Source: Alphaproteobacteria bacterium (lineage in GTDB: Bacteria; Pseudomonadota; Alphaproteobacteria; JACAEB01). Taken from it: DNA of 64,000 nucleotides. Under the pieces are notes generated by a model. It had not been told where the DNA came from and searched no databases. It worked only from the letters and a program-made list of their open reading frames with translations. The DNA lies in NCBI GenBank assembly GCA_024236075.1, contig JACKLE010000004.1, positions 124,001 to 188,000 of the forward strand. Reading direction: 5' to 3'. Position 1 is the stretch's first letter. The number at the start of each line of letters is the position of its first letter. Of the stretch, positions 26,440-34,878 are shown piece by piece. Both the position numbers and the translations under genes were made by a program.

Positions 26440-27408
26440 CTAGAGCCATCCCCGCCGCTTGAAGAGATAGTAGGTGACGAGCGCCGAGAGCACCATCATC
26501 ACCAGCGCCAGCGGATAGCCGAACCACCAATCGAGCTCGGGCATGACGGCGAAGTTCATGCCGTAGATCGAGGCGATGAGGGTCGGCGGCAGGAATATGA
26601 CCGCGGCGAGGGAAAAAATCTTGATGACGCGCGTCTGGTCGTTGTTGATGAGGCCGAGCGTCGCGTCGAGCAGGAAGTTGATGTTGGTGGCGAGATAGCT
26701 CGCATGGTCGCTCAACGAGAGAATGTCGCGCTGCACGATCTTGAAGGTGCGCGCGACCGATTTCGCCTGCTTCTCCTCGCCCGGCCGGCCGACGAAGGTC
26801 AGAAGCCGACCGATGGAGACGAGGCTTTCGCGCGCCTTGGCCGCAAGGCTCTGCGCACGGCCGATCCGGCGCAACGTGCCCGAATAGTCGACGGCGCCGC
26901 CTTCGTTCTCGCGTCGGAAGATGTAGCTCGATATGTCCTCCATGTCGTGCTGCACGCGCTCCAGAACGTCCGCGAGGCGGTCGACGATCGCCTCGAGAAT
27001 GCCGACCATCACTTCCTCGCCGGTGCCGCACGGGTTCGCCGTGCGCATCGCCTTCGCGACATAGGAGCGGATGGGCAGCGGGCTCTCGTAGCGGATGGTG
27101 ACGAGGCGGTGGCCGGCTAGGATGAACGAGATCGGCGTCACGAGCGGGCGCTCGGTCTCGACCTGGCTCATGACCGAGGCCGTCATGAAGAGCGCGCCGT
27201 TCTCCTGATAGAGGCGGCTCGAGACCTCGATCTCCTGCATCTCCTCGCGGGTCGGGACGGCGAGGCCGAGCGCCGCCTCGACGAGCCTTTCCTCCTCCTG
27301 CGTCGGGTTCTCGAGATCGACCCACACCGTGTCGTTCTCTACCGCTCGGCCCGCGTCCAGGTGGGAAGGGACGAGAAGGCCGTTCTGCCGTGCATAGACC
27401 GTCAGCAT
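26440..27408 (-). CDS. corA: CorA-type magnesium/cobalt transporter
   Basis: A 322-residue divalent-cation channel of the CorA family. The pore signature YGMN (Gly283-Met284-Asn285) lies at the start of the periplasmic loop between two C-terminal transmembrane helices (about 260-280 and 297-315). The N-terminal cytoplasmic alpha/beta and helical region is of the usual length. It would import Mg2+ (also Co2+/Ni2+). It begins nine bases after the upstream von Willebrand factor A gene stops, so the two are likely one operon. Confidence 0.94.
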   Translation of the reverse strand: MLTVYARQNGLLVPSHLDAGRAVENDTVWVDLENPTQEEERLVEAALGLAVPTREEMQEIEVSSRLYQENGALFMTASVMSQVETERPLVTPISFILAGHRLVTIRYESPLPIRSYVAKAMRTANPCGTGEEVMVGILEAIVDRLADVLERVQHDMEDISSYIFRRENEGGAVDYSGTLRRIGRAQSLAAKARESLVSIGRLLTFVGRPGEEKQAKSVARTFKIVQRDILSLSDHASYLATNINFLLDATLGLINNDQTRVIKIFSLAAVIFLPPTLIASIYGMNFAVMPELDWWFGYPLALVMMVLSALVTYYLFKRRGWL

Positions 27409-27417
27409 GCCGCCGTC

Positions 27418-29457
27418 CTATTCGGTGATCATGACCTTCGTGCGTGCCAGGACCTGGTTCTGCATGCCCGTGACGTAGCGGAGCTCGTAGACGCCCGGCC
27501 CGTCGGTCAGGCCGGCGCCAATCGTTCCGGTGCGCCCGTCCGGCTTTGCGTCGAACCCCCGGGCCGCCGTAACGCCCCACATGGTGTGATCGGGCTGGAT
27601 CGCGGGGACGAGAACCACGCGGTCGCCCTCATAGCCGGCGCCCGTGTAGCCGACCTCGATGGGCTCGCCGCGCCTGACGGATCCGGGAGCGCTCAGCGTT
27701 GCGTGCGATGGCGTGATCGTCAGGGGCGCGCGCGCGACGACGTTGCGGCCCGGATTGACGATGTAGAGGATCTCGTAGGCTCCGGGAATCGCCGGAACGC
27801 GCAGCCGCGCGGGCATCACGCGTTCGCCGTCCTCGCTCAGCGCGACGAGGCTTTCGGGGCTGCGTTCCGATCCTCTGCGGGCAACCGAGATCTCGTCGTC
27901 CTGCCAATCCTGCGGGCCGTCCCAGCGCACCTCGATCATCGAGCCGCCCTCGGCCGTCTCCGGACCCTGCAGGCGAGCGCCGACCTCCATCGCGCGAATG
28001 GCGAGGCGGGCCTTGACGACGCTGCCGATGCCGAGGACGTAGCGGATCTCGTAGTCGCCGGGCTCGGCCGGCATCGCGATCGCCACCGGGTTGGCCTTTC
28101 CGACCTCGACGAAATGGCTCCGGTCCAGGGGCTCGCTCGCGCCGGCCCGAACGATGGAGATGCCGTCCCCGCGAAGCGCGGGCCCGTCCCAGCCCACTTC
28201 GATGGCGCTCGCCGCCGGCGCCTCCTCGGGTGCGATGAGCGCATAGTTCCGTGGGCGGACCTCGATGCGTCGCCGGGCGAGCACGAGGTTGGGATCGCCA
28301 AGCACGTAGCGCACCTCGTACGTTCCCGCCTCGCCTGGAAGCTGGAGATTCGCCTCCGCGAGCGCATCCGGTCCGACGGCGGAGCGCAGTCTCGCCGGTC
28401 CCGTCGCGAAATAGGCCAGGCTTTCCCTCGGCGCGTCGTTGACGTCGGCGACGGCAATGGTCGCGCCGAGATTGTCCGGCCCCTGCCAGGCGACAGATAC
28501 GACCTCGGCCTCGAGCGCGCTCTCGGGAGCCTGCAGCGTCACGGGGAGCGCAAGATCGACCGCGACCGTGATGGCCTGGGCGCCCTCGGGGCGAACCTGC
28601 GCGCGGGCGATGCCGCGCTTCGTCTCGCCCGTCTTCCAGCCGGTCCACTGGACCTCGATCTCATAGCTGCCGGGCAGCAGTTCCGCCTCGGCGATGCCGG
28701 TGTTCTCCTTCAGGAAGACGGGCGCGCCGCCGGCCGCAGGCGAAACCTTCCAGGAGAGATTGCGCGGAATGAGGGGGCCGCCGGGCATGAGGCTCGCCTT
28801 CAGCGTCACGCGCGTCGGAGCGGTCGACGGGGGCCTGCCGCCGTCGTAGAGGAGAAGCTCGGCAAGGGCTCCCGCAAGCTCGGTCGCGCCTGGTGCGTCG
28901 AGAAATCGCCCGGCGGTCGCCTGCGCGATGCACGCGAGGCTCGCGCGATCCGCGGCTGCATAGGCGATGACGTCCACCGTGAGGTCGGAATTCTTCTCCT
29001 TGAGCGCGGCAGCGGCGGCGCAGGGATCGGCCTCGCAGGTCTCGCCTCCGCTGGCGACCAGCACGGCATGCGACGTGCGTTCGGCGGCGCGCACGAGCGC
29101 CGTCGCGATGGGAGCGTCCCCGAGAGGCATCAGGTTTCTGAGCGCTTCCACTGCCTCTTTGCGTGGCGCCTCCGGCGAGGCGACGAGATCGGCGTCGAGA
29201 CAGTCGCCCTTGCGGCGATGTCCATAGGCGAAGAGGCCGACGGGCTCGCCTTCGGGCAGGCTCTGGAGAACGCCTTCCACCGTGTCCTTCAGGAGGACAA
29301 ACTTCGGCGCCCCCTCGACCTCCGCCCACATGGACGAGGAGCTGTCGAGGACGAGCATCGTCCCGCCCGGCGCCATGTCGGCGGCAGCCGCCGTTCCGGC
29401 CGTCGCGCCGGGCGACAGGATCGAGGCGACAAGACAGATGGTCCGAATGAAGCGCAC
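27418..29457 (-). CDS. exported VWA-domain protein with four Ig-like repeats
   Basis: A 679-residue exported protein. After a signal peptide (1-25) comes a von Willebrand factor A domain (about 30-210) with a MIDAS motif LDSSSSMW. Then follow a beta domain (about 215-305) and four tandem repeats of roughly 85-95 residues (about 312-406, 407-492, 493-583, 584-679), each with an 'L.aP....g..IEV.W.G' start and a 'G.YE.RYV.g...v.AR' end. Such repeats look Ig-like. I chose GTG at 29457, with GGGGG six bases upstream, over the frame from 29547. It is probably periplasmic and cotranscribed with corA. Function unknown. Confidence 0.85.
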   Translation of the reverse strand: MRFIRTICLVASILSPGATAGTAAAADMAPGGTMLVLDSSSSMWAEVEGAPKFVLLKDTVEGVLQSLPEGEPVGLFAYGHRRKGDCLDADLVASPEAPRKEAVEALRNLMPLGDAPIATALVRAAERTSHAVLVASGGETCEADPCAAAAALKEKNSDLTVDVIAYAAADRASLACIAQATAGRFLDAPGATELAGALAELLLYDGGRPPSTAPTRVTLKASLMPGGPLIPRNLSWKVSPAAGGAPVFLKENTGIAEAELLPGSYEIEVQWTGWKTGETKRGIARAQVRPEGAQAITVAVDLALPVTLQAPESALEAEVVSVAWQGPDNLGATIAVADVNDAPRESLAYFATGPARLRSAVGPDALAEANLQLPGEAGTYEVRYVLGDPNLVLARRRIEVRPRNYALIAPEEAPAASAIEVGWDGPALRGDGISIVRAGASEPLDRSHFVEVGKANPVAIAMPAEPGDYEIRYVLGIGSVVKARLAIRAMEVGARLQGPETAEGGSMIEVRWDGPQDWQDDEISVARRGSERSPESLVALSEDGERVMPARLRVPAIPGAYEILYIVNPGRNVVARAPLTITPSHATLSAPGSVRRGEPIEVGYTGAGYEGDRVVLVPAIQPDHTMWGVTAARGFDAKPDGRTGTIGAGLTDGPGVYELRYVTGMQNQVLARTKVMITE

Positions 29458-29536
29458 GAATGCCCCCAGAGCGTGCAGTCCTACGAGTCCGGCGCCGACT
29501 TTAGATCGGCCCGCAATGCGGCGACACCCCTGTCTT

Positions 29537-31147
29537 TCAGCCTGCAACGGGCACCGTCACGACGTCGAAGGGCTCTAGGGTGTCGATCGCGTCCACCGGA
29601 TCGGGATCGCGCCAGGCGAAGAGGCGGAAGGTAAGGGAGCCCGGAACGACATCGACGATGGCGAAGCCGTTCTTCTCCGCCGGAGGCGGCTCGGCGATGA
29701 CGAGCCCGTCCGGCACCTGGGGGCTCACGCCGCGGAACGTCGACGGAAAGCCGGGGCCGTCGGTCGAGATCGGGCCCGACAGCACCGTCGTCACGCCGGC
29801 GCCGAGGTCGAGATCGTAGCTCTTGCGGATGCGCCCCCAGCCGACGGCGTGCAGATCGCCGGAGACAACCGCGCTCGCGCCGCCGCGTGCCGCGAGCGCG
29901 GCAAGCAATCGCTGGTGCTGGGCATTCCACCCCTTCTGCCAGAAATATTTTTCGACCTCGGTGGTGAGATGCGCCGGCACGCCCGGCTTCGAGTCGGCGA
30001 GGATGTCGGGATACCATTCGCGCCACTTGCCGGCCGACCAGCCCATCGGATGGGATGGGATATGCAGGAGCGCGCGCGCGTCGCTCGTCTGGGTGCGCGC
30101 GAGCAGCCACCGTTCGGCCTCGGGCGGCACGAGGCCGGCGAAGGGCCCTTTGAGCGTGAGGAAGCGCGCGCAATCGTAGATGAGCGCCTCGCACAGGCGG
30201 CCCCACCGCAGCGTCCCGAAGCAATCATTCGCTCCCGGAGCAATTTCGTCCGCCCCGCCCGGCAGGATCGCCGGCCGGAGAGCGCTTCCGAGCAGCGGCG
30301 GATAGAAGAGCGCCGCCGTCGTGCGCTGCGCATTGACGTTGAAGGTCTCGGGCGGAAAGGTGATATGCGCCGCATTGGCGACGTCGTTGTCGAAATAGTC
30401 GTGGTCGTCGGCGACGAAATAGGACGGCACGCCTTTCAGCATCGTGCCGTATAGCGCGCCGATCTGCGCCTCGCCGATGCGCCGGACGACCTCCTCGTTG
30501 GGCGTCCCGTAGATCGGCAAATCCATGTCGAAGGCGCCGAAGGGACCGTTCTTGTCGAGCGTGGGCGGCGGGGCGCCGCCCGAGGAGCGCTCCTTCCAGC
30601 TCGTCAGGTCCCAATAGACGTGATCGCCGATCGCGACGACCGCATCGGGCGAGAAGGACAGGCCGCGCGCGAGCAGGCGGCGGCGCAGGGCGAGCGGGCG
30701 GAACGCAGGCGTTCCGTCGGCCATTTTGAGCCCCTCCCAGCCGCCCGCGCAGGTGAAGGCGAGCAGGCGGAAATGGGGCTCCGCGGCATCCGGATCGGGA
30801 AGCGTGCGCAGCGCCCACGGGTCGCAGAGGGGGCGGTCCGCGTGCGCGAGCCTCAGCGTATAGGTCGTGCCCGGACGAAGCTTGTCCGCGTGGAAACGCC
30901 AGTGGCGCCCGGCGCTGTCCGTCCGGTTGCCGGGCACCTCGCGCTCGCCCACGAAAAGGCTTGCCTCAGCGACGGCGGATTTCAGCGAGGCGACGATCAG
31001 AAGCGCGTTCGGGCCGGCCGTCGGGATGAGATGGGCGACCTCGCCGGCGCTCCACGCCGACGCGCCGTGCGCTCCCGTGGCGGCGCCGAGCCCCAGCGCG
31101 GCGGCGCCGAGGGCGGCCGCGCGCCGCGTGACTTCGATCCGTACCAT
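29537..31147 (-). CDS. PhoD-like alkaline phosphatase family protein
   Basis: A 536-residue metallophosphatase of the PhoD family. The N-terminus has an Arg-Arg pair before a hydrophobic Ala/Gly-rich stretch (VTRRAAALGAAALGLGAATG), consistent with a Tat signal as usual for PhoD. Metal-site motifs are visible: GDHVYWD, ADDHDYFDND and SGDLHAVGWGR. A Fn3-like N-terminal region (about 40-115) precedes the catalytic domain. It would release phosphate from phosphoesters in the periplasm; the substrate is not determined. It diverges from the PRC-barrel gene. Confidence 0.9.
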   Translation of the reverse strand: MVRIEVTRRAAALGAAALGLGAATGAHGASAWSAGEVAHLIPTAGPNALLIVASLKSAVAEASLFVGEREVPGNRTDSAGRHWRFHADKLRPGTTYTLRLAHADRPLCDPWALRTLPDPDAAEPHFRLLAFTCAGGWEGLKMADGTPAFRPLALRRRLLARGLSFSPDAVVAIGDHVYWDLTSWKERSSGGAPPPTLDKNGPFGAFDMDLPIYGTPNEEVVRRIGEAQIGALYGTMLKGVPSYFVADDHDYFDNDVANAAHITFPPETFNVNAQRTTAALFYPPLLGSALRPAILPGGADEIAPGANDCFGTLRWGRLCEALIYDCARFLTLKGPFAGLVPPEAERWLLARTQTSDARALLHIPSHPMGWSAGKWREWYPDILADSKPGVPAHLTTEVEKYFWQKGWNAQHQRLLAALAARGGASAVVSGDLHAVGWGRIRKSYDLDLGAGVTTVLSGPISTDGPGFPSTFRGVSPQVPDGLVIAEPPPAEKNGFAIVDVVPGSLTFRLFAWRDPDPVDAIDTLEPFDVVTVPVAG

Positions 31148-31172
31148 GGGCCGATCCTCCGTAACGTCTTCT

Positions 31173-31190
31173 TATCCTGTCGGCAGGATA
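31173..31190. promoter_or_regulatory. perfect inverted repeat in the phoD-like/PRC-barrel divergent region
   Basis: TATCCTG-TCGG-CAGGATA, a perfect 7-bp inverted repeat 26 bases upstream of the PhoD-like start and about 100 bases upstream of the PRC-barrel start. Its position fits an operator or leader hairpin. No known regulator site was recognised. Confidence 0.45.
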
Positions 31191-31230
31191 GCCCAGAGCG
31201 CTCCCGGGGCGCCAAGTCCGGCGCGGCGAT

Positions 31231-31255
31231 GAAACCTTGCCCACGCGATGGCGTT
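31231..31255 (+). promoter_or_regulatory. candidate EcfG (general stress) promoter for the PRC-barrel gene
   Basis: GAAAC (31231-31235), 16 bases, CGTT (31252-31255). This differs at one base from the alphaproteobacterial EcfG consensus GGAAC-N16/17-CGTT and ends 37 bases before the ATG. PRC-barrel proteins are common members of that regulon. Confidence 0.4.
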
Positions 31256-31292
31256 TATGAGGAAGGCAATCACCGCACGAGGAGGACCTTCC

Positions 31293-31655
31293 ATGCCCAC
31301 ACCTTCAGGCCATACGCGCGCGATCTTGACGTCGAAGATCACGGGCACGTCCGTCTACAACGCGGCCGGCGACAAGCTCGGCCATGTCGAGGACGTCGTT
31401 CTCGACAAGCTGTCGAACAACATCATGTTCGCCGTGCTTTCGTTCGGCGGCTTTCTCGGCATGGGCGAGAAATTCCATGCCCTGCCGTGGTCGACGCTCG
31501 ACTACAGCGACGACAAGGACGGCTATGTCGTGCCCTACGACAAGGAGACGCTGAAGGCCGCCCCGGTCTACGACAAGGACCAGCTGACCCAGGACGACGG
31601 CTCCGTGCGCGCGGCGGCCTTCGACTACTACAAGGCCGAGCCCTACTGGCAATAG
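31293..31655 (+). CDS. PRC-barrel domain protein
   Basis: A 120-residue soluble protein with one PRC-barrel domain (about 8-85; ILTSKITGTSVYNAAGDKLG then VEDVVLDKLSNNIMFAVLSFGGFLG, split by the turn). C-terminal residues include a DYYKAEPYW end. PRC-barrel proteins of this kind are often stress-induced in alphaproteobacteria; molecular role unknown. GAGGAGG lies seven bases before the ATG at 31293. An ATG-like start at 31248 would add 15 residues without a ribosome-binding site. Confidence 0.9.
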   Translation: MPTPSGHTRAILTSKITGTSVYNAAGDKLGHVEDVVLDKLSNNIMFAVLSFGGFLGMGEKFHALPWSTLDYSDDKDGYVVPYDKETLKAAPVYDKDQLTQDDGSVRAAAFDYYKAEPYWQ

Positions 31656-31689
31656 GCAGGGGCCCGCCTCGTGCAGCGGCGCGCCGATT

Positions 31690-32778
31690 TCAGGGCGCCG
31701 CTGCCTTGCACAGGCGCCCGACGAATTCGGCGTCGAAGCTCGAGCCCGCGGCGCCTGGATCGGCCTTGTCGACCGCTTCGCCGTGGCGCACGACGACGAG
31801 GTCGAGGCTCGGCACGACATAGATCTTCTTGTCCGCCGCGCCGAGCGCCGCGAACATGTCGCTCGGGCAGTCGGGCCACATCATCCGGTCGACGCGCTTG
31901 GCGCGCACGGCCGGCGGCAGGAAGAAGCTCTGCCCGTTGAGCCACCAGAGATAGCCATAGGACGCGTTGAGCTCCTGGCTCGGCGTCGTCGCCTCGTGAA
32001 GCCAGGCCGCGCTCACGAGCTGCTCTCCGGCCCAATTCCCCCAATGAAGCGCGAGGAGGCCGAAGCGTGCCATGTCGCGAGGCGTCTGGCGGATGAAATA
32101 ATAGTTCGTCGCGCCGTCGGGCGCCGTCTGCGTCACCCAATGTGTGTCCGCAAGGCCGATCGGCGAGGAAAGGCGGCGGGCCATATAGGCCTCGATCTTC
32201 TCGCCCGTCGCGATCTCGAGGATGTTCGCGAGCAGGCGATAGGCGGGCGTGTTGTAGACCCATTTCTCGCCGGGCTTCGAGACGAGCGGGCGCGCGACGG
32301 TCGAAAGGAAGATGCTTCCCTCGTTGGCGCGCACCTGTCCGCCCGACGATTCGAGTCCGCTGGTCATCGAGAGGAGGTGGCGGATCGTGATGGCCTCTTT
32401 GTCCGTGCCCTTCCAATCCGTGATGAAATCGGACGCGCTCTGCTCCACGCCCTCGATGAAGCCGTCCTCGATCGCCATGCCGATCAGCGTCGAGACGATG
32501 GACTTGCTCGAGGAGAAGATCGGCTCGCTTCGCTTTGCGTCCCATCCCCGCCAGTAGCGCTCGGCGACGATCTTGCCGTGGCGAACGATGAGGACGCCGG
32601 TCGAGTTGTTCTTGGCGGCGACGTCGAGCGCGGCGTCCACGGCGGCTGCATCGAGGCCCGCCTCCTCGGGCGTCGCCGTCCGCCATTCCTCCGCCGTCGG
32701 AAAATAGGGGGCCTCCGCGCGGGCGGGCGCCGCAATTGCCAGAGCGACGAGGAAGGCGGCAAACGAGGCATTTCTCAT
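31690..32778 (-). CDS. exported serine hydrolase, class C beta-lactamase family
   Basis: A 362-residue protein with a Sec signal peptide (1-21, ending ARA) and a beta-lactamase-family domain. The SxxK motif is SSSK (Ser89-Lys92) and the tyrosine motif is VYNTPAY. HLLSMTSGL and GLLALHWGNW are typical of the 6-aminohexanoate-dimer hydrolase/esterase branch. It is likely periplasmic with unknown ester or amide substrate. It is distinct from the cytoplasmic relative at 24470. The ATG at 32778 starts the signal peptide. Confidence 0.88.
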   Translation of the reverse strand: MRNASFAAFLVALAIAAPARAEAPYFPTAEEWRTATPEEAGLDAAAVDAALDVAAKNNSTGVLIVRHGKIVAERYWRGWDAKRSEPIFSSSKSIVSTLIGMAIEDGFIEGVEQSASDFITDWKGTDKEAITIRHLLSMTSGLESSGGQVRANEGSIFLSTVARPLVSKPGEKWVYNTPAYRLLANILEIATGEKIEAYMARRLSSPIGLADTHWVTQTAPDGATNYYFIRQTPRDMARFGLLALHWGNWAGEQLVSAAWLHEATTPSQELNASYGYLWWLNGQSFFLPPAVRAKRVDRMMWPDCPSDMFAALGAADKKIYVVPSLDLVVVRHGEAVDKADPGAAGSSFDAEFVGRLCKAAAP

Positions 32779-32963
32779 GACTTGCTCCCTGGAGGCTCTC
32801 ACCCTTGGGCCCGCCGCTGTGGAGCGGGCCGGATGCAACGAAAGGCGGCCCCTTGTTAGGGGCTCGCGCCGCCTACTTCAACGCGCCTGCCGGTGCGCTC
32901 CTTCGCGGCGGCGCCCTCGCCCTGCTAGGATCTCCGCCCAAAACGGGGAAGAGGGAGGCGCCG

Positions 32964-33470
32964 ATGTCCGCCGCACAGGCGATTGCCGTCGTTTTCGTCA
33001 GGCTTTGGGCCCTTTGGGCCCTTCTCGGCGCTTTCGTCGGCCTCGTCCGGCTGGCGCTGGACGCCACGGCCATGGGCTGGGATTTCAGCCTCTACCGCGC
33101 GGAGCTCTTTTATCGCTTGGCCTATGCCTGCGCCGGTCTCTTCGCGCTTGGCGCGGCGCGGAGCCTCACCGGGGCCCTGGCACGCTTCCCGGCCGATGGC
33201 GCGGGCACCGCGCTGACTTCGGACGGCGTCGTCAAGGCCGGCATGTTCCTCATCGGTCTGTTCCTGGTCATAAGCCATCTTCCCGGCGTGCTGACGCACG
33301 TCGCCTATGACGGCCTCGCCTGGGCGAGCTGGGGCTTCGATCCCGCCGTTCTGCTCGATTCCGAGGTCGTGGGCGGCGAAGCGCTCCGGCGCCTCGCGGA
33401 GGATGGCCTGTTCATCCTCGTCGGCGTCGTCCTCATGGGCCGGTCGGCCGGCGGCATCGCCAAGGGATGA
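32964..33470 (+). CDS. hypothetical integral membrane protein
   Basis: A 168-residue protein with about four hydrophobic helices (about 8-30, 45-65, 88-110, 145-163) and the motif DFSLYRAELFYRLAYA after the first. No family was recognised. GAGGGAGG lies six bases upstream of the ATG at 32964. An earlier in-frame start at 32805 is Arg/Pro-rich and unlikely. It is followed by tRNA-Arg on the opposite strand. Confidence 0.75.
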   Translation: MSAAQAIAVVFVRLWALWALLGAFVGLVRLALDATAMGWDFSLYRAELFYRLAYACAGLFALGAARSLTGALARFPADGAGTALTSDGVVKAGMFLIGLFLVISHLPGVLTHVAYDGLAWASWGFDPAVLLDSEVVGGEALRRLAEDGLFILVGVVLMGRSAGGIAKG

Positions 33471-33497
33471 GAGCGGCCGCCGGGCGGCGGGCCGCGC

Positions 33498-33574
33498 TGG
33501 CGTCCCCGGCAGGATTTGAACCTGCGACCAACAGTTTAGGAAACTGCTGCTCTATCCTGCTGAGCTACGGGGAC
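33498..33574 (-). tRNA. tRNA-Arg (CCT)
   Basis: A 77-base tRNA with encoded CCA, read on the minus strand. The acceptor stem is GTCCCCG/CGGGGAC, the D region GTAGCTCAGCAGGATAGAGC, the anticodon loop TTCCTAA (anticodon CCT) with stem CAGTT/AACTG, and the T loop TTCAAAT. It decodes AGG. Confidence 0.96.
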
Positions 33575-33582
33575 GTGCGTCC

Positions 33583-33611
33583 TTGATACCCGGCCGGGCA
33601 ATCGGGCTCAA
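33583..33611 (-). promoter_or_regulatory. promoter of tRNA-Arg(CCT)
   Basis: On the minus strand TTGAGC (33611-33606), 17-base spacer, TATCAA (33588-33583), ending nine bases before the tRNA 5' end. Spacing and position fit a sigma-70-type tRNA promoter squeezed between the tRNA and the GT4 stop. Confidence 0.6.
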
Positions 33612-33614
33612 CCG

Positions 33615-34814
33615 CTAGGGCGTGCCTCCGGCGCATCGCCGGAAGCATCCCTCCGCGAGCTCGGCGGCCCGTTCCCAGGTGAAGCGCCGGGCGCGCTCGC
33701 GGGCCGCGGCGGCAAGCCGTGCGGCCATGGCGGGATCGGCGAGGAAGGCGAGGAGGGTGCGGGCGATCGCGGCGACGTCCTCGGGATCGAAGAGCAGGCC
33801 GGCCTCGCCGACGACCTCCGGCAGGGAGCCGCGGTCGCTCGCGAGCACCGGAAGGCCGCAGGCCATGGCCTCGACGGCGGGCAGGCCGAAGCCCTCGAAC
33901 AGGGACGGGAAGACGAGAGCGCTCGCGGCGTTGAGAAGCTCCGCAAGCTGAGCGTCGGGCAGCTCACCGGCGAAATGGACGCGCTCGGCGAGCGCGGGGC
34001 TCGCAGTGGCGGCGGCCTGGAGCTCGGGGACATTGTCCCAGAAGCCTTTGCCGGAGAGGTTGCCGACGATGGCGAGATGCGCGTCCGGCCGGCTCGCCAG
34101 GGCGCGCTCGAACGCCGCGATGAGGCGCAGCACGTTCTTGTGGCGGTTGAAGCCGCCGACATAGACGAAGAAGGGCGCGCCGTCGGGCACACCGATCGAG
34201 GCCCTGGCCCGGGCGCGCACCGACGGATCCTCGATAAGGCGGAAGGCGGCATCCGGCCCCTCGGTCACGACGTCGATCTTCGTCCGGGGTATGCCGATAT
34301 AGGCCTCGATGTCGCGGGCTGAGGATTGCGACACGGTCATCGCGCGGCGCGTCTGGAGGCGGGCGAGGGCGGTCTTGGCCTGCCAGAAGCGGAAATTGAG
34401 CTTCGTTGGAAAGATGAGATCCGGAAAGCGCTCGGCGATCGCGTCGTGGTAGCAGACGACGCAGGGCGTCGCCGCGAGCAAAGGGAAGTAGGAATAGACG
34501 GCCGGGTAGAAGAAGACGTCGCAGCGCGTCGCGCGGGCGAGCGCGCCCATCTTCCAGATGTAATCGAGCGAGCGCGACGAGGTGCCGGTGGTCGACTGGC
34601 CGATGTCCTTGTCGGACTTGGCGGCCGCGACCGCGACGCCCTCGGGCACCGGGCGGTCGGGAAGGCGGTCGAACAGCAGCGTGTAGCGGAAATCGCTCCC
34701 ACGCGCGGCGAGCGCGCCGACGAGCTCCCGCGTAAAGCGCCCGAAGCCGCGATCATTCGACCAGCAGGTCGCGTCGACGGCGATGTGGAGAGGTCTCTTT
34801 TCCTTAAAATCCAT
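33615..34814 (-). CDS. GT4-type glycosyltransferase
   Basis: A 399-residue retaining glycosyltransferase of the GT-B fold (family 4). The N-terminal domain has an HIAVDATCWSNDRGFGRF start and the acceptor loop. The C-terminal donor domain shows VYVGGFNRHKN and the E-x7-E region EGFGLPAVEAMACG, followed by GSLPEVVGEAGLLFDP. It would transfer a nucleotide-activated sugar onto a surface glycan or lipid-linked acceptor. It diverges from the GT2 gene across only 64 bases, indicating shared control. Sugar unknown. Confidence 0.9.
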   Translation of the reverse strand: MDFKEKRPLHIAVDATCWSNDRGFGRFTRELVGALAARGSDFRYTLLFDRLPDRPVPEGVAVAAAKSDKDIGQSTTGTSSRSLDYIWKMGALARATRCDVFFYPAVYSYFPLLAATPCVVCYHDAIAERFPDLIFPTKLNFRFWQAKTALARLQTRRAMTVSQSSARDIEAYIGIPRTKIDVVTEGPDAAFRLIEDPSVRARARASIGVPDGAPFFVYVGGFNRHKNVLRLIAAFERALASRPDAHLAIVGNLSGKGFWDNVPELQAAATASPALAERVHFAGELPDAQLAELLNAASALVFPSLFEGFGLPAVEAMACGLPVLASDRGSLPEVVGEAGLLFDPEDVAAIARTLLAFLADPAMAARLAAAARERARRFTWERAAELAEGCFRRCAGGTP

Positions 34815-34878
34815 ATGCTCTCATCAGGGCTGATTCTCCGGTCCTCGCGCGACCGCAACCTTTGTCGGAGTCCATAAA

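Noticed and set aside
33498..33574. tRNA-Arg as an integration attachment site
   Set aside because: The glycan island starts just beyond it, but no integrase or duplicated tRNA 3' end was seen; the island's codon composition looks ordinary.
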